DNA of 20,543 nucleotides from a virus: IMG/VR virus record IMGVR_UViG_3300036719_002257, positions 1 through 20,543 of that record; one strand, written 5' to 3'. The position numbers and the translations under genes were made by a program. How positions within the stretch are numbered: the stretch's first letter is position 1; the number at the start of each line of letters is the position of its first letter. A model generated the notes under the pieces. It was not told the origin of the DNA and did not search any database. It saw only the letters and a program-made list of their open reading frames with translations. Of the stretch, positions 1-6,134 are shown piece by piece.

Positions 1-1148
1 GCTTGCTCGCGCACGATCTGGACGGCGTTTTCCTCAGCCTCGCGGATAGCGCGCTCAAGCGCCTCGCCTGCAAGGTTTGCTTGCTGTGCGCCGGCGCGAA
101 CGGACTCAGCCGCATTACGCCGTGCGATCTCTTCCATGCCGCGCAGCAAGTCTTGCGCGGCGGCTTGGCGCTCTGCGATACGCTGAGCCCCGCCTGGCAA
201 ACGATCGGCCATCCAGTCGATTGCTTGGCGCGTTACCCCCGGCACGCGGCTAATGCCGTGCGCTACAACATTGCCCGCGCCTGCGCCCACGGTGGCGATG
301 GTCACGTCAACCGGATCAACGCCAGGCGCGCCTAGAGGCATGGACGCGGCTTGCCCGCTTGCCGTCGAGATGCCGCCGGCAGCCATCTCACGCGCGGTGC
401 TGGCGAGAAGCGGAGTAGTCGTTCCCGGTGCTGCGCGGCCACCGCCAGGGATCGCGCGACGGACAACCAGATAGCGCGTGATCTCGTTGGCGAGGGTCTG
501 CGCGTCTTCGGTCGAAGCGCCGGGGCGGTTGATGTAAGCCCAGGGCGTTGTCTCATCGAAGCGGACTTGGAGATTGCCGAACTCGTCGCGGCGAAACTGC
601 GACGACGGGATTTGCTCGCGGATGATCTCGGCGCGCTGGCCTTCGTTGGCGTTGAGGAAAAAGCCAAGGCCGATCGCGTTGGCGCGGCCCTGTGCGTCCA
701 GCCAAGTGCGCGCTTCGCGCGGCAAAGCATTGAGCGCTGGCGAGAGAAACCCACCCTCCCAGCGCACGTCTTCTTGCTCAGGGACGGACTGGTAAGCGAT
801 TTCGCCAACGCCTTCTTCGCGCTGGCCTTCACCGGAGAAAAAGCGCCCGACATGCGTTGCGGCTTGGCGATACCAAGGACCTTCAGGCTCTGGCAGTTCG
901 CGCACAACAGCTTGGCGCGCCGGGACCGTGCGAGACGGGAGCGTCGCCATTGGCGCGTTGGGTGAGATCAGTTCGCCCGACGCATCAAAGCGCGGGCGCT
1001 CTTGGACTTGCTGAGCTGCTTGGGCGCGGACGCCAGGGTTGGGATCGCGCAAGCGATCCTCGACCGGGCGCATCCTGCGGCCTCTCATGCCATAGGACGG
1101 GCGCGGCGTTTCCTCGATCAATTCCCCGTTGGCGTCATAGCGCGGCAT
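1..1148 (-). CDS. Putative ejection (internal virion) protein, C-terminus beyond the left edge
   Basis: An open frame runs from the ATG at 1148 to the left edge without a stop, giving at least 382 codons. The start overlaps the TAA of the upstream gene as TAATG, which fixes it. Visible parts are a duplicated short motif (PRYDANGELI at residues 2-11, PRFDASGELI at 52-61), a middle part containing YINRPGAS (205-212), a glycine/alanine-rich stretch with a weakly hydrophobic segment (about 255-300), and an alanine/glutamate-rich helical segment from about 320 to the edge. The NRPG-type motif and this architecture resemble large phage proteins released with DNA, such as the P22 gp7/gp16/gp20 group. 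This is from memory of the families; no catalytic residues can be named. It is the last visible gene of the ejection cluster, and because the end is missing, a C-terminal enzymatic domain cannot be excluded. I am sure of the reading frame and moderately sure of the role. Confidence 0.75.
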   Translation of the reverse strand, partial: MPRYDANGELIEETPRPSYGMRGRRMRPVEDRLRDPNPGVRAQAAQQVQERPRFDASGELISPNAPMATLPSRTVPARQAVVRELPEPEGPWYRQAATHVGRFFSGEGQREEGVGEIAYQSVPEQEDVRWEGGFLSPALNALPREARTWLDAQGRANAIGLGFFLNANEGQRAEIIREQIPSSQFRRDEFGNLQVRFDETTPWAYINRPGASTEDAQTLANEITRYLVVRRAIPGGGRAAPGTTTPLLASTAREMAAGGISTASGQAASMPLGAPGVDPVDVTIATVGAGAGNVVAHGISRVPGVTRQAIDWMADRLPGGAQRIAERQAAAQDLLRGMEEIARRNAAESVRAGAQQANLAGEALERAIREAEENAVQIVREQ

Positions 1149-2494
1149 TACGGATTGTCGCTTTCAAAGGTTTGCGTCTGCTCATCCCACACCCCGGACC
1201 TTTGCTGGCCGCGGCTGTCGGTCCATTGGTAAGACTCGCCGTCAACGCGCTCTGCGGCCGGCGGCAGACCGCCCCCAGCACCACCGCCGCCACCACCGCC
1301 GCCGCCTTGCGGGCGATAGCCCATCATCACGCGGGCAGGGTCATAGCCATATTGCTCAGCCGTGTAGCGATAGTCGGAAGCGATGCGCTCATATGCGTCG
1401 CGATAGACAGGCATCATCGCGCGCGCTGCGGCAATGAGATTCTCGCGCACCGCTGGCGGCAAGCGCGTGCGGCCTTGCTGCCATTGCGTCGGCAAGTTGC
1501 GGACTTGATCTAGAACGCTGGCGGCAGATTGCGTCAGCGCCACTTCGCCTTCGCGCGCGACCGAACCCGGATCAAGCATCTTGGTGAAGCCCACGACGAG
1601 CGCCAAATCGCCTGCTGAGGTGTTCTGGTTATACGCTGCCTCCAAGCGCCCCGCCTCTGTGCTGATCTCAGCCCAGTTATTGTAAACACTGCGCCAATCA
1701 TCAGCGAACGCTTGCTCATTGCCGATCTGTTCGTCGGTAAGCCCGGCGGTGCCATAGGTGCGCGGCCCTGGCACGCGATCGCGCGGGACCGGCACCGGCG
1801 TTGTGTCCACAACGACATTGCCTTGCTCATCGCGGCGCCGAACAATCCCGCCGCGCATTTGATAAGGACGCCCGTAGGCGTCGAGATCCCAGCCTTCGTT
1901 TTGCTGGTTCTCGCGACGAAGGTCCATTTCGGCTTGCTGCTGGGGAGTGAGCAACTGGTCGCGAAGTGTGCGCGCGTAGGTTCTGAAACCGTTCACGTAG
2001 CTTGGATTGAAAGCAGGCGGCGCGCTTTCGATTAAGCGGCGAAGCTCTGGATCCATGTCGGGGTTGCGTTGCAGAGCTTGACGCCCGCGAGCGATGAAGG
2101 CGTCGTAGCCCTCGCCATTGGCGGCCGCGATCTGCTCCAACTCGGAGAGGCCTTGGTTGGCGCCGCGCCAGAGTTCAAGGCGCTGCTGCTCAGTCACTTC
2201 TTGCTGAGCAGCGCGAGCGCCGGTGACGCCTTCTGCATCTCCCATCTTGCCCGCCACAGTCGCGGCGTCTTCGTAGTTTCCGCCGGCCAGTGCTTGCGCA
2301 TAGGTGCGCTGAGCGCCCTGCATCATGTCGCGGTCCTGGTTGCGACGCTGGCGATCAGCTAGGCCAGCATAGGTCTCGGCATTGTCAGGGTCAGCGCGCA
2401 TTGCGCCTTCATAGTCGCCAGCGCCAGCGCGTTGGCGACCTGCGCCGCGGCGAAAGCTGCCCATGATGTCTACGTAAGCGCGTTGTTCGGGCAT
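1148..2494 (-). CDS. Conserved phage internal virion/ejection-type protein (448 aa)
   Basis: The ATG overlaps the stop of the previous gene (TAATG), and the gene's own TAA overlaps the next start in the same way. The N-terminus is helical and TPR-like (GDYEGAMRADPDNAETYAGL at residues 26-45, then further alanine-rich helices to about 125). A conserved core at about 262-385 contains SAGDLALVVGFTKMLDPGSV (293-312) and REGEVALTQSA. This signature recurs in many tailed-phage proteins of unassigned function that are encoded with ejection proteins. A run of nine glycines and a further Gly-rich tract (397-409) link the core to a short C-terminal piece (SYQWTDSRGQQRSGVWDEQT, 421-440). The neighbours are two other putative ejection proteins, so an internal virion role is likely. 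The exact function is unknown and no enzyme motif is seen. Confidence 0.8.
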   Translation of the reverse strand: MPEQRAYVDIMGSFRRGAGRQRAGAGDYEGAMRADPDNAETYAGLADRQRRNQDRDMMQGAQRTYAQALAGGNYEDAATVAGKMGDAEGVTGARAAQQEVTEQQRLELWRGANQGLSELEQIAAANGEGYDAFIARGRQALQRNPDMDPELRRLIESAPPAFNPSYVNGFRTYARTLRDQLLTPQQQAEMDLRRENQQNEGWDLDAYGRPYQMRGGIVRRRDEQGNVVVDTTPVPVPRDRVPGPRTYGTAGLTDEQIGNEQAFADDWRSVYNNWAEISTEAGRLEAAYNQNTSAGDLALVVGFTKMLDPGSVAREGEVALTQSAASVLDQVRNLPTQWQQGRTRLPPAVRENLIAAARAMMPVYRDAYERIASDYRYTAEQYGYDPARVMMGYRPQGGGGGGGGGAGGGLPPAAERVDGESYQWTDSRGQQRSGVWDEQTQTFESDNP

Positions 2495-3888
2495 TAGCCA
2501 CCTTTTCCTACATGGCCAAAGCCGCTTCCGGCTGAGGTTATTACGCCGCCGCCGCCAGACTTGTCGGTTGACGGCTTGCGGTTGCGAATGGCGCTGTAAG
2601 CGCCACCGGCGATTTCAGCGAGATCGCCGTAAAGTTGCTGATTGATTTGGCCTTGGCGCGCATATGAGGCCTGCGCTGCGGCGCTGGCGCGGTTGTTGGC
2701 GGAGGATGCCATTGAGGCGTAGTCAGAGTTCCCGCCTGCAATGTTGTTGCGCGCCTGTCCGCCGCGCAGGATGCGGTTGTCAAGGAAGTCCGAATAGGCC
2801 GCGTAAGAGTTCAGCCTGTCGCCTGCGAACTGATTGTAGTTGTTCTGGCGCGATCCTGAGTAGGTATCAAACGCGCGCTGGCGGCGATCTCCGCGCAGCC
2901 CCGTTGCGTCAATGTAGAGGCTTCCGCGATCACCCAGAGCGGCGCCTTGGTCGCCCCAATGGGTGTTTTCTGCGCCCGTCACGTCGTTGTAGTAGGGATC
3001 GTAAGCGGCCTGTATGCCCTGAAGGCGACGGAGGTTGCGCTCCATCGCGGCGTCTTGCGTGGTCTGGCCAACGGCGCGGTGCATTTGGCCGACAAGCCCG
3101 GTCACACCGCCGCGCGAGAAATTGAGATTGATCGCGTCTTGCTCGGCCTGCTGAGACATTGGCAGCCAAGCGGCGTAGGAGTCTTCCTCAATGCCAAGGC
3201 GTGAGGTTAGGTTCTCTGTCGCAACATTGCGGCGGCCGACGCGGGCGCGGCCAGCCAAGTCCGTATCAGCCGCGAAGTTCTCATCAGCAACGCCGCGCAG
3301 TTCATCGTATTCTTGACCCAACAGCCCCAGAGCGCCCGCATAGGTCTCATCGGTCAGGTCTTCGCGCGCTGCAAAGTCCGTGTTTGCAAGCTGGGCAAGC
3401 GGCGTGCCCGCGATTTGGTCAAGAACTTCTCGGCGCGTGATTGTGATGCGGGGACCAGCGCCACCAGTCACGGTGTCGGTTGTTTGCCCGTTCGGGTGAG
3501 CCGCAACATACGAGATGAAGTCGTCATAGCGTTGGCCGTAAACGGTGCGGTCACCCTCCTGCCATCGGCGCAACTGACTTGGATTCGCGGCCTCAACTTC
3601 CGCCAAAGTCATTTCACGAGTGGTGCCGGCGATCTGCCCACCGGCGGCGTACGAGCCTTCGCCATACATGAGCGCGTCGGCGTAAGCCTTGGCCAGCGCC
3701 TCATCTTGGAGATAGTCGCGGAACAAAGCCTCGTTGGCCATGCGCGTTTCGCGCGCCAGAGCAGCGTCTCGCGTGGCGGCTTGCTCAGCCGATCGCGCTG
3801 CGTCGCGCGATGCGTTGCGCGCGCTATTCGATGAGACGACAGAGCCAACGACGCCGATAGCGGCCCCTGCGACTGCGTTAAAGGACAT
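2494..3888 (-). CDS. Putative DNA-ejection/internal virion protein (464 aa)
   Basis: The protein starts with a short glycine/valine hydrophobic segment (NAVAGAAIGVVGSVVSS, residues 4-20), followed by a long Ala/Arg/Glu helix (about 21-75). The remainder is rich in Asn, Gln, Tyr and Ala with little hydrophobic character and ends in a Gly/Ser/Lys tail. This layout, a membrane-active glycine zipper at the N-terminus followed by a long helical body, is typical of phage proteins such as P22 gp7/gp14 or T7 internal core proteins that leave the capsid with DNA. The start forms TAATG with the cupin gene and the end forms TAATG with the next gene, so translation is coupled. There is no recognisable catalytic motif. 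The role is inferred from architecture and neighbours. Confidence 0.75.
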   Translation of the reverse strand: MSFNAVAGAAIGVVGSVVSSNSARNASRDAARSAEQAATRDAALARETRMANEALFRDYLQDEALAKAYADALMYGEGSYAAGGQIAGTTREMTLAEVEAANPSQLRRWQEGDRTVYGQRYDDFISYVAAHPNGQTTDTVTGGAGPRITITRREVLDQIAGTPLAQLANTDFAAREDLTDETYAGALGLLGQEYDELRGVADENFAADTDLAGRARVGRRNVATENLTSRLGIEEDSYAAWLPMSQQAEQDAINLNFSRGGVTGLVGQMHRAVGQTTQDAAMERNLRRLQGIQAAYDPYYNDVTGAENTHWGDQGAALGDRGSLYIDATGLRGDRRQRAFDTYSGSRQNNYNQFAGDRLNSYAAYSDFLDNRILRGGQARNNIAGGNSDYASMASSANNRASAAAQASYARQGQINQQLYGDLAEIAGGAYSAIRNRKPSTDKSGGGGVITSAGSGFGHVGKGG

Positions 3889-4370
3889 TACGCGGCCTCC
3901 GAAATCTTATCGAGTTGATCGCCAGCGAGCGCAGGGTCATCGAAGGTCTTAGCGATCAAAGCCTCTTCGATCTTTTCGAGATCGCGCTCTTCGCCAACGT
4001 GATGAACCGAGTGCCAAATGACATCGGTGTGGCAGTAGCCGACGCGCTTCATGCCGGGTGCTGCCACAAGCGTCAGAGGGGCTTCGATAGTCTGCGAGCC
4101 CTCTTCGGTCGTGATCGTGATCTTGCCTTGGACCAGGATCGTGATGTGCGGCGCTTTGTGGATTTTGCCGATGACGATGTTGCCCGCCGGCACGATCATT
4201 TCGCGGACATAGACGCCGTTCGCAAAGTAGTGGTTCGTCACCGGCTCAATGCGATGCTCCGGCGCCATGTCGTTTTTCATGAACTCTTCAAGCGCACCGA
4301 TCTGGGCGCGGCGGTTTAGCCGCTCCTCTATGGGAAGCGCCTCGGGCGCGGCTGACTGGATTTCGGCCAT
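3888..4370 (-). CDS. Cupin-like phage protein (160 aa)
   Basis: I chose the ATG at 4370 (MAEIQSAAPE) because the in-frame extension to 4481 runs over the divergent lipoprotein gene and has a non-conserved, arginine-rich sequence. The C-terminal two thirds forms a single cupin-type beta barrel: REMIVPAGNIVIGKIHKAPH (residues 56-75), then ITILVQGKITITTEEG, then APLTLVAAPGMKRVGYCHTD (97-116) and VIWHSVHH (117-124). The spacing GKIHxxxH...QGK...APG...H matches a cupin family widespread in phage structural regions. His71, His75, His114 and His120 are possible metal ligands, though the classical cupin Glu is not obvious. It is the first gene after the moron island and is coupled by TAATG to the next ejection-type gene. 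The role in the virion is unknown. Confidence 0.85.
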   Translation of the reverse strand: MAEIQSAAPEALPIEERLNRRAQIGALEEFMKNDMAPEHRIEPVTNHYFANGVYVREMIVPAGNIVIGKIHKAPHITILVQGKITITTEEGSQTIEAPLTLVAAPGMKRVGYCHTDVIWHSVHHVGEERDLEKIEEALIAKTFDDPALAGDQLDKISEAA

Positions 4371-4455
4371 TTCATCCGCTTTGGCGGGAAGGGCGGAACG
4401 GCGCTTGCGGCTCTGATTAGTCCCGCCTAAGCGTGGTGGCCAGGAGGATCTCGCA
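4371..4455. other. Divergent intergenic gap between cupin and lipoprotein genes
   Basis: This 85-base gap separates two divergent starts, so each direction needs a promoter here or readthrough. An inverted repeat of 7-bp arms (GGCGGGA at 4383-4389, TCCCGCC at 4421-4427) flanks it. For the plus strand a weak pair TTGCGG (4405-4410) and TAAGCG (4428-4433) has 17-bp spacing. No convincing minus-strand promoter is visible, yet the upstream terminator at 4758-4789 makes one likely. Confidence 0.3.
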
Positions 4456-4746
4456 ATGCGGCTAAAAGTGCTCGCGCTCACTCTGGCGCTCTCATGCGCG
4501 GGATGCGCATCAAACTCGGGCGTCCAGCCCTACTCTGGCGATGTTCTATTCGTGGCTCGCCAAGGTGCGACGGCAGCGTCTAGCCCAAGCGATTTGCGGG
4601 GCGCGGCCATGAACCAAGCCCGAGAGTATTGCGAGGGCCAAGATGCGGCCTTCAGGCTTGTTGAGGTGATTGAGGTCGATCCGCCCTACATCTTTGGACG
4701 CTTCCCCCGCGCTGAGGTGCGCTTTCGCTGCGAGCCACGCGCTTAA
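4456..4746 (+). CDS. Small conserved bacterial-type lipoprotein (96 aa)
   Basis: The ATG is preceded by a strong ribosome-binding site, AGGAGG at 4442-4447, eight bases upstream. Residues 1-16 form a signal peptide (MRLKVLALTLALSCAG), and Cys17 in the sequence CAGC is the likely lipidated residue, although position -3 is Cys rather than Leu. The mature part carries FVARQGATAASS, a helix with EYCEG, and PPYIFGRFPRAEVRFRC near the end; the two Cys residues may form a disulfide. This pattern matches a small lipoprotein family of unknown function common on proteobacterial chromosomes. The gene is on the strand opposite to the late operon, has its own ribosome site and shares a terminator hairpin downstream, so it looks like a host-derived moron. 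Localisation is probably the outer membrane or periplasm; an effect on the lysogen surface is speculation. Confidence 0.8.
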   Translation: MRLKVLALTLALSCAGCASNSGVQPYSGDVLFVARQGATAASSPSDLRGAAMNQAREYCEGQDAAFRLVEVIEVDPPYIFGRFPRAEVRFRCEPRA

Positions 4747-4757
4747 GGCCCCAAACG

Positions 4758-4789
4758 AAAAAACGCCCCGGCTGTTAGACCGGGGCGTT
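4758..4789 (-). terminator. Intrinsic terminator (strong on minus, possibly bidirectional)
   Basis: A perfect 10-bp stem (AACGCCCCGG at 4762-4771, CCGGGGCGTT at 4780-4789) encloses an 8-base loop. Read on the minus strand it is followed by six T residues (plus-strand A run 4758-4763), the classical intrinsic form, 11 bases after the stop of the membrane-protein gene. The plus-strand lipoprotein gene ends 15 bases before it, and the hairpin could also end that transcript, though the T tract on that side is poor. Confidence 0.9.
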
Positions 4790-4799
4790 AAGTTGCGCG

Positions 4800-5573
4800 T
4801 CAGAAGTGAGCCGCAATCACGTTGTCTTCCGTGATGACGCTGCGGGATTGGGCCTTGCTGGATTTCCGTGCTGGCGCGCGCTTGGCGCGCATCGGCATGG
4901 AGAAGGCAGCGGTGAAGCCGGCCACGAGAATGTGGAAGAGCGCGGCTTTGGCCCAGAAGAGCAAACCGCCGTTCTCCCAAGCGAACATGACGGGGCGCGG
5001 GTTTGCGCCGTCGAGGCGTTCAGTCAGGAGATCACGTTCGGCGATGAAGTTCATGTACGCCGTCTCGGCGTTCGGGTTCATCGTTTCGTCCGCCAAGGCG
5101 TCAATGTGGCGATTGAGGCTGACAAGGCGGGCTTGATCGCTTTCAAACGTCGGGGCGGAGCGAACCGCCTCTGCCGTCATCTGGCTTTGCGCGTTGGCCA
5201 GCGTAGTCGAAAGGTTCCACACCGAAAGTGCGAAGCAGAACCAGACGATCTTCCAAGCCAGAGCGCGCTGCGTGGGCGAGCGGATGGAGCGGGCGACCAT
5301 GGGGCCGAACACCACGCCAAGGCTTGCCAGCACCGCACTGGAAACGAAGATGACCCCGGTGATGGGATCGGACGCCATGCGGTGGATCACGCCGGCCACC
5401 GAGACTTCGACCGCCACAAGGGCGACGAAAGCGGCAGCGCAAAGGATGAGAGCGACCCAGGGAACGCGGGCCGCAAAGCGAGACAAGGCTCTGAGGCGCT
5501 GTTGGATCGGTTTAGTCTTGCGAGTGCGCGCCGGTTGAGATTTGCAACGCGCGGGTTTATTCTTCTTGTTCAT
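4800..5573 (-). CDS. Four-helix integral membrane protein of unknown function (257 aa)
   Basis: The ATG at 5573 (MNKKNKPARC) follows GGAG with nine bases spacing. A longer in-frame start at 5717 would lie upstream of the predicted transcription start and is rejected. The N-terminus is strongly basic (residues 3-36), followed by four hydrophobic helices at about 38-63, 71-93, 105-124 and 203-226, and a basic tail (AKRAPARKSSK, 230-240). Both ends should be cytoplasmic by the positive-inside rule. The 78-residue segment between helices 3 and 4 (about 125-202) is polar and helical and should face the periplasm. I do not recognise the family. The gene is driven by its own promoter with paired palindromic operators, stands divergent to an RHH repressor gene, and ends at a strong terminator. 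Regulated membrane proteins at this position in P22-like phages include the superinfection exclusion protein SieA; a similar role here is inference, and a holin-like role is less likely given the long loop. Confidence 0.7.
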   Translation of the reverse strand: MNKKNKPARCKSQPARTRKTKPIQQRLRALSRFAARVPWVALILCAAAFVALVAVEVSVAGVIHRMASDPITGVIFVSSAVLASLGVVFGPMVARSIRSPTQRALAWKIVWFCFALSVWNLSTTLANAQSQMTAEAVRSAPTFESDQARLVSLNRHIDALADETMNPNAETAYMNFIAERDLLTERLDGANPRPVMFAWENGGLLFWAKAALFHILVAGFTAAFSMPMRAKRAPARKSSKAQSRSVITEDNVIAAHF

Positions 5574-5608
5574 CTCGGGGGTCTCCGGGATGCGGCTTGT
5601 CCGCCAGC

Positions 5609-5639
5609 GGGCCGAAGGTGTTGGTAGCGCCTTCGGCCC
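5609..5639 (-). promoter_or_regulatory. Hairpin in the leader of the membrane-protein mRNA
   Basis: A perfect 10-bp stem (GGGCCGAAGG at 5609-5618, CCTTCGGCCC at 5630-5639) with an 11-base loop lies about 36 bases upstream of the membrane-protein start, inside its predicted 110-base leader. No T run follows on the minus strand, so it is not a simple terminator. It may stabilise the message or take part in attenuation. Confidence 0.5.
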
Positions 5640-5660
5640 AAGCCTGTTTTCAAAGAGCAA

Positions 5661-5680
5661 TGATCCGGGCGGCTGGATCA
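5661..5680. repeat. Small inverted repeat near the predicted transcription start
   Basis: TGATCC (5661-5666) and GGATCA (5675-5680) form a 6-bp stem with an 8-base loop, just downstream of the predicted minus-strand start point near 5682. It would form the 5' end of the leader RNA or could be an accessory protein site. The signal is short and may be chance. Confidence 0.3.
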
Positions 5681-5688
5681 CAATGCAC

Positions 5689-5717
5689 AATATGGCTAGC
5701 CAGACTGGGCTTGTCAA
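5689..5717 (-). promoter_or_regulatory. Sigma70-type promoter for the membrane-protein gene
   Basis: On the minus strand a perfect -35 box TTGACA (5717-5712) is separated by exactly 17 bp from CATATT (5694-5689), which matches TATAAT at four of six positions. The predicted start is near 5682, about 110 bases before the gene. Both palindromic operator sites touch this promoter, one over the spacer and -10 box and one immediately upstream of the -35 box. Confidence 0.7.
5692..5704. promoter_or_regulatory. Operator site 1 (palindrome TGGCTAGCCA)
   Basis: The sequence ATGGCTAGCCAGA contains a perfect 10-bp palindrome (5693-5702). It covers the spacer edge and part of the -10 box of the minus-strand promoter. 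An identical 13-base copy lies 25 bp away, close to the start of an RHH protein gene, as expected for an autoregulated repressor. Binding is inferred. Confidence 0.65.
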
Positions 5718-5739
5718 TGGCTAGCCAGAGCGCTAGGGT
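5711..5739 (+). promoter_or_regulatory. Possible promoter for the RHH repressor gene
   Basis: TTGTCA (5711-5716) and TAGGGT (5734-5739) are spaced 17 bp apart on the plus strand. The -35 box almost coincides with that of the divergent promoter, because the bases TTGTCAA read as TTGACA on the other strand. The -10 match is weak (three of six). Transcription would start at or just before the ATG, so the message could be leaderless; AGGG at 5735-5738 could serve as a ribosome site only if transcription starts further upstream. Confidence 0.35.
5717..5729. promoter_or_regulatory. Operator site 2 (palindrome TGGCTAGCCA)
   Basis: This is an exact copy of ATGGCTAGCCAGA, with the palindrome at 5718-5727. 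It abuts the upstream side of the minus-strand -35 box and sits in the spacer of the possible plus-strand promoter. Occupancy of both sites would silence the membrane-protein gene and the repressor gene together. Confidence 0.65.
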
Positions 5740-5745
5740 GACAAA

Positions 5746-5922
5746 ATGGCAAAGCGACCACCCGCCCAGAAAGCCGCCGAAAGCACCTACCGCAGCAAGT
5801 TTGCGGCGTCCGTGCTCGTGCGACTGACCAAGCAGGAAGCCGCGGCGATCGACGCCAAGCGCGGCGAACTGACCCGCCCTGAGTACCTGAAAGCCAAGGC
5901 CCTTGAAGGAGCCCGAACATGA
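5746..5922 (+). CDS. Ribbon-helix-helix (Arc/CopG-type) repressor candidate (58 aa)
   Basis: A 58-residue basic protein starts at the ATG at 5746, with AGGG eight bases upstream. Residues 22-28 (SVLVRLT) form the beta strand that RHH dimers insert into the DNA major groove. KQEAAAIDAKRGE (29-41) and LTRPEYLKAKALEG (42-55) fit helices 1 and 2. The strand-helix-helix length matches Arc (53 residues) and CopG (45). The N-terminal arm MAKRPPAQKA is positively charged. The stop overlaps the start of the next gene as ATGA, so the two are co-translated. Twin palindromes just upstream are the natural targets, giving autoregulation and control of the divergent membrane protein. The fold assignment is strong from sequence pattern; the target is inferred. 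An antitoxin role is less likely, because the partner looks like a plain membrane protein. Confidence 0.8.
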   Translation: MAKRPPAQKAAESTYRSKFAASVLVRLTKQEAAAIDAKRGELTRPEYLKAKALEGART

Positions 5923-6134
5923 CTAAGCCCGTTCTCACCACCCGCTGCATAGGAATGGCCCCGGATGCTTCAGGACATCCTCTTGCGCCTATGGAATATG
6001 TTTATGAGTGCCAAGAGCCGCCGAAGGCCAGCCTACTCGATCGCGCCATCGGCATCTTCCTAGGCTCGCTCACGGTGTTTCTGTCCGTGGTTGGCGTGCT
6101 TGGGTTCGTCGGCATCCGCGTGATTAATCACTGA
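5919..6134 (+). CDS. Small single-pass membrane protein (71 aa)
   Basis: The start overlaps the stop of the RHH gene (ATGA), and GGAG lies upstream in CTTGAAGGAGCC, so the ribosome site is good. Residues 1-40 are soluble with Cys10 and Cys31. Residues 43-66 (AIGIFLGSLTVFLSVVGVLGFVGI) form one transmembrane helix with a glycine-rich face, followed by RVINH. The 3' end overlaps the 3' end of the giant late gene on the other strand by seven bases. The family is unknown to me. Coupling to the repressor suggests it is expressed when the repressor is made, as expected for a lysogeny-time or early membrane function. A membrane-bound toxin is possible, but nothing beyond size and the helix supports it. 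Confidence 0.65.
   Translation: MTKPVLTTRCIGMAPDASGHPLAPMEYVYECQEPPKASLLDRAIGIFLGSLTVFLSVVGVLGFVGIRVINH
6120..6131. repeat. 12-bp perfect palindrome at the convergent gene ends
   Basis: GTGATTAATCAC spans the point where the small membrane-protein gene and the giant late gene overlap tail to tail, and includes the TGA of the giant gene. It has no loop and no T tract, so it is not a terminator. It could be a protein site or the chance result of two overlapping ends. Confidence 0.4.

Noticed and set aside
332-907. A 191-residue minus-strand frame
   Set aside because: It is out of frame with the coupled gene starting at 1148, whose frame is open to the edge and has sensible composition; the 191-residue product is low-complexity Arg/Ser/Ala.
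3-965. Long plus-strand open frames at 3-335 and 351-965
   Set aside because: They use the same codon register as the minus-strand ejection gene and are its antisense shadow in high-GC DNA; their translations are arginine-rich without domain signals.
4371-4481. N-terminal extension of the cupin-like protein
   Set aside because: It would overlap the divergent lipoprotein gene and its ribosome site, and the added sequence is not like the family.
4806-5627. A 273-residue plus-strand frame opposite the membrane protein
   Set aside because: It is rich in His, Arg and Gly with no fold signal, it would read through a strong terminator-flanked gene, and the opposite strand has clear transmembrane helices plus a promoter.
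5746-6134. RHH gene plus small membrane protein as a toxin-antitoxin pair
   Set aside because: The order and overlap would fit, but the second protein has no known toxin feature and the operators point to control of a divergent membrane gene; left as a possibility only.
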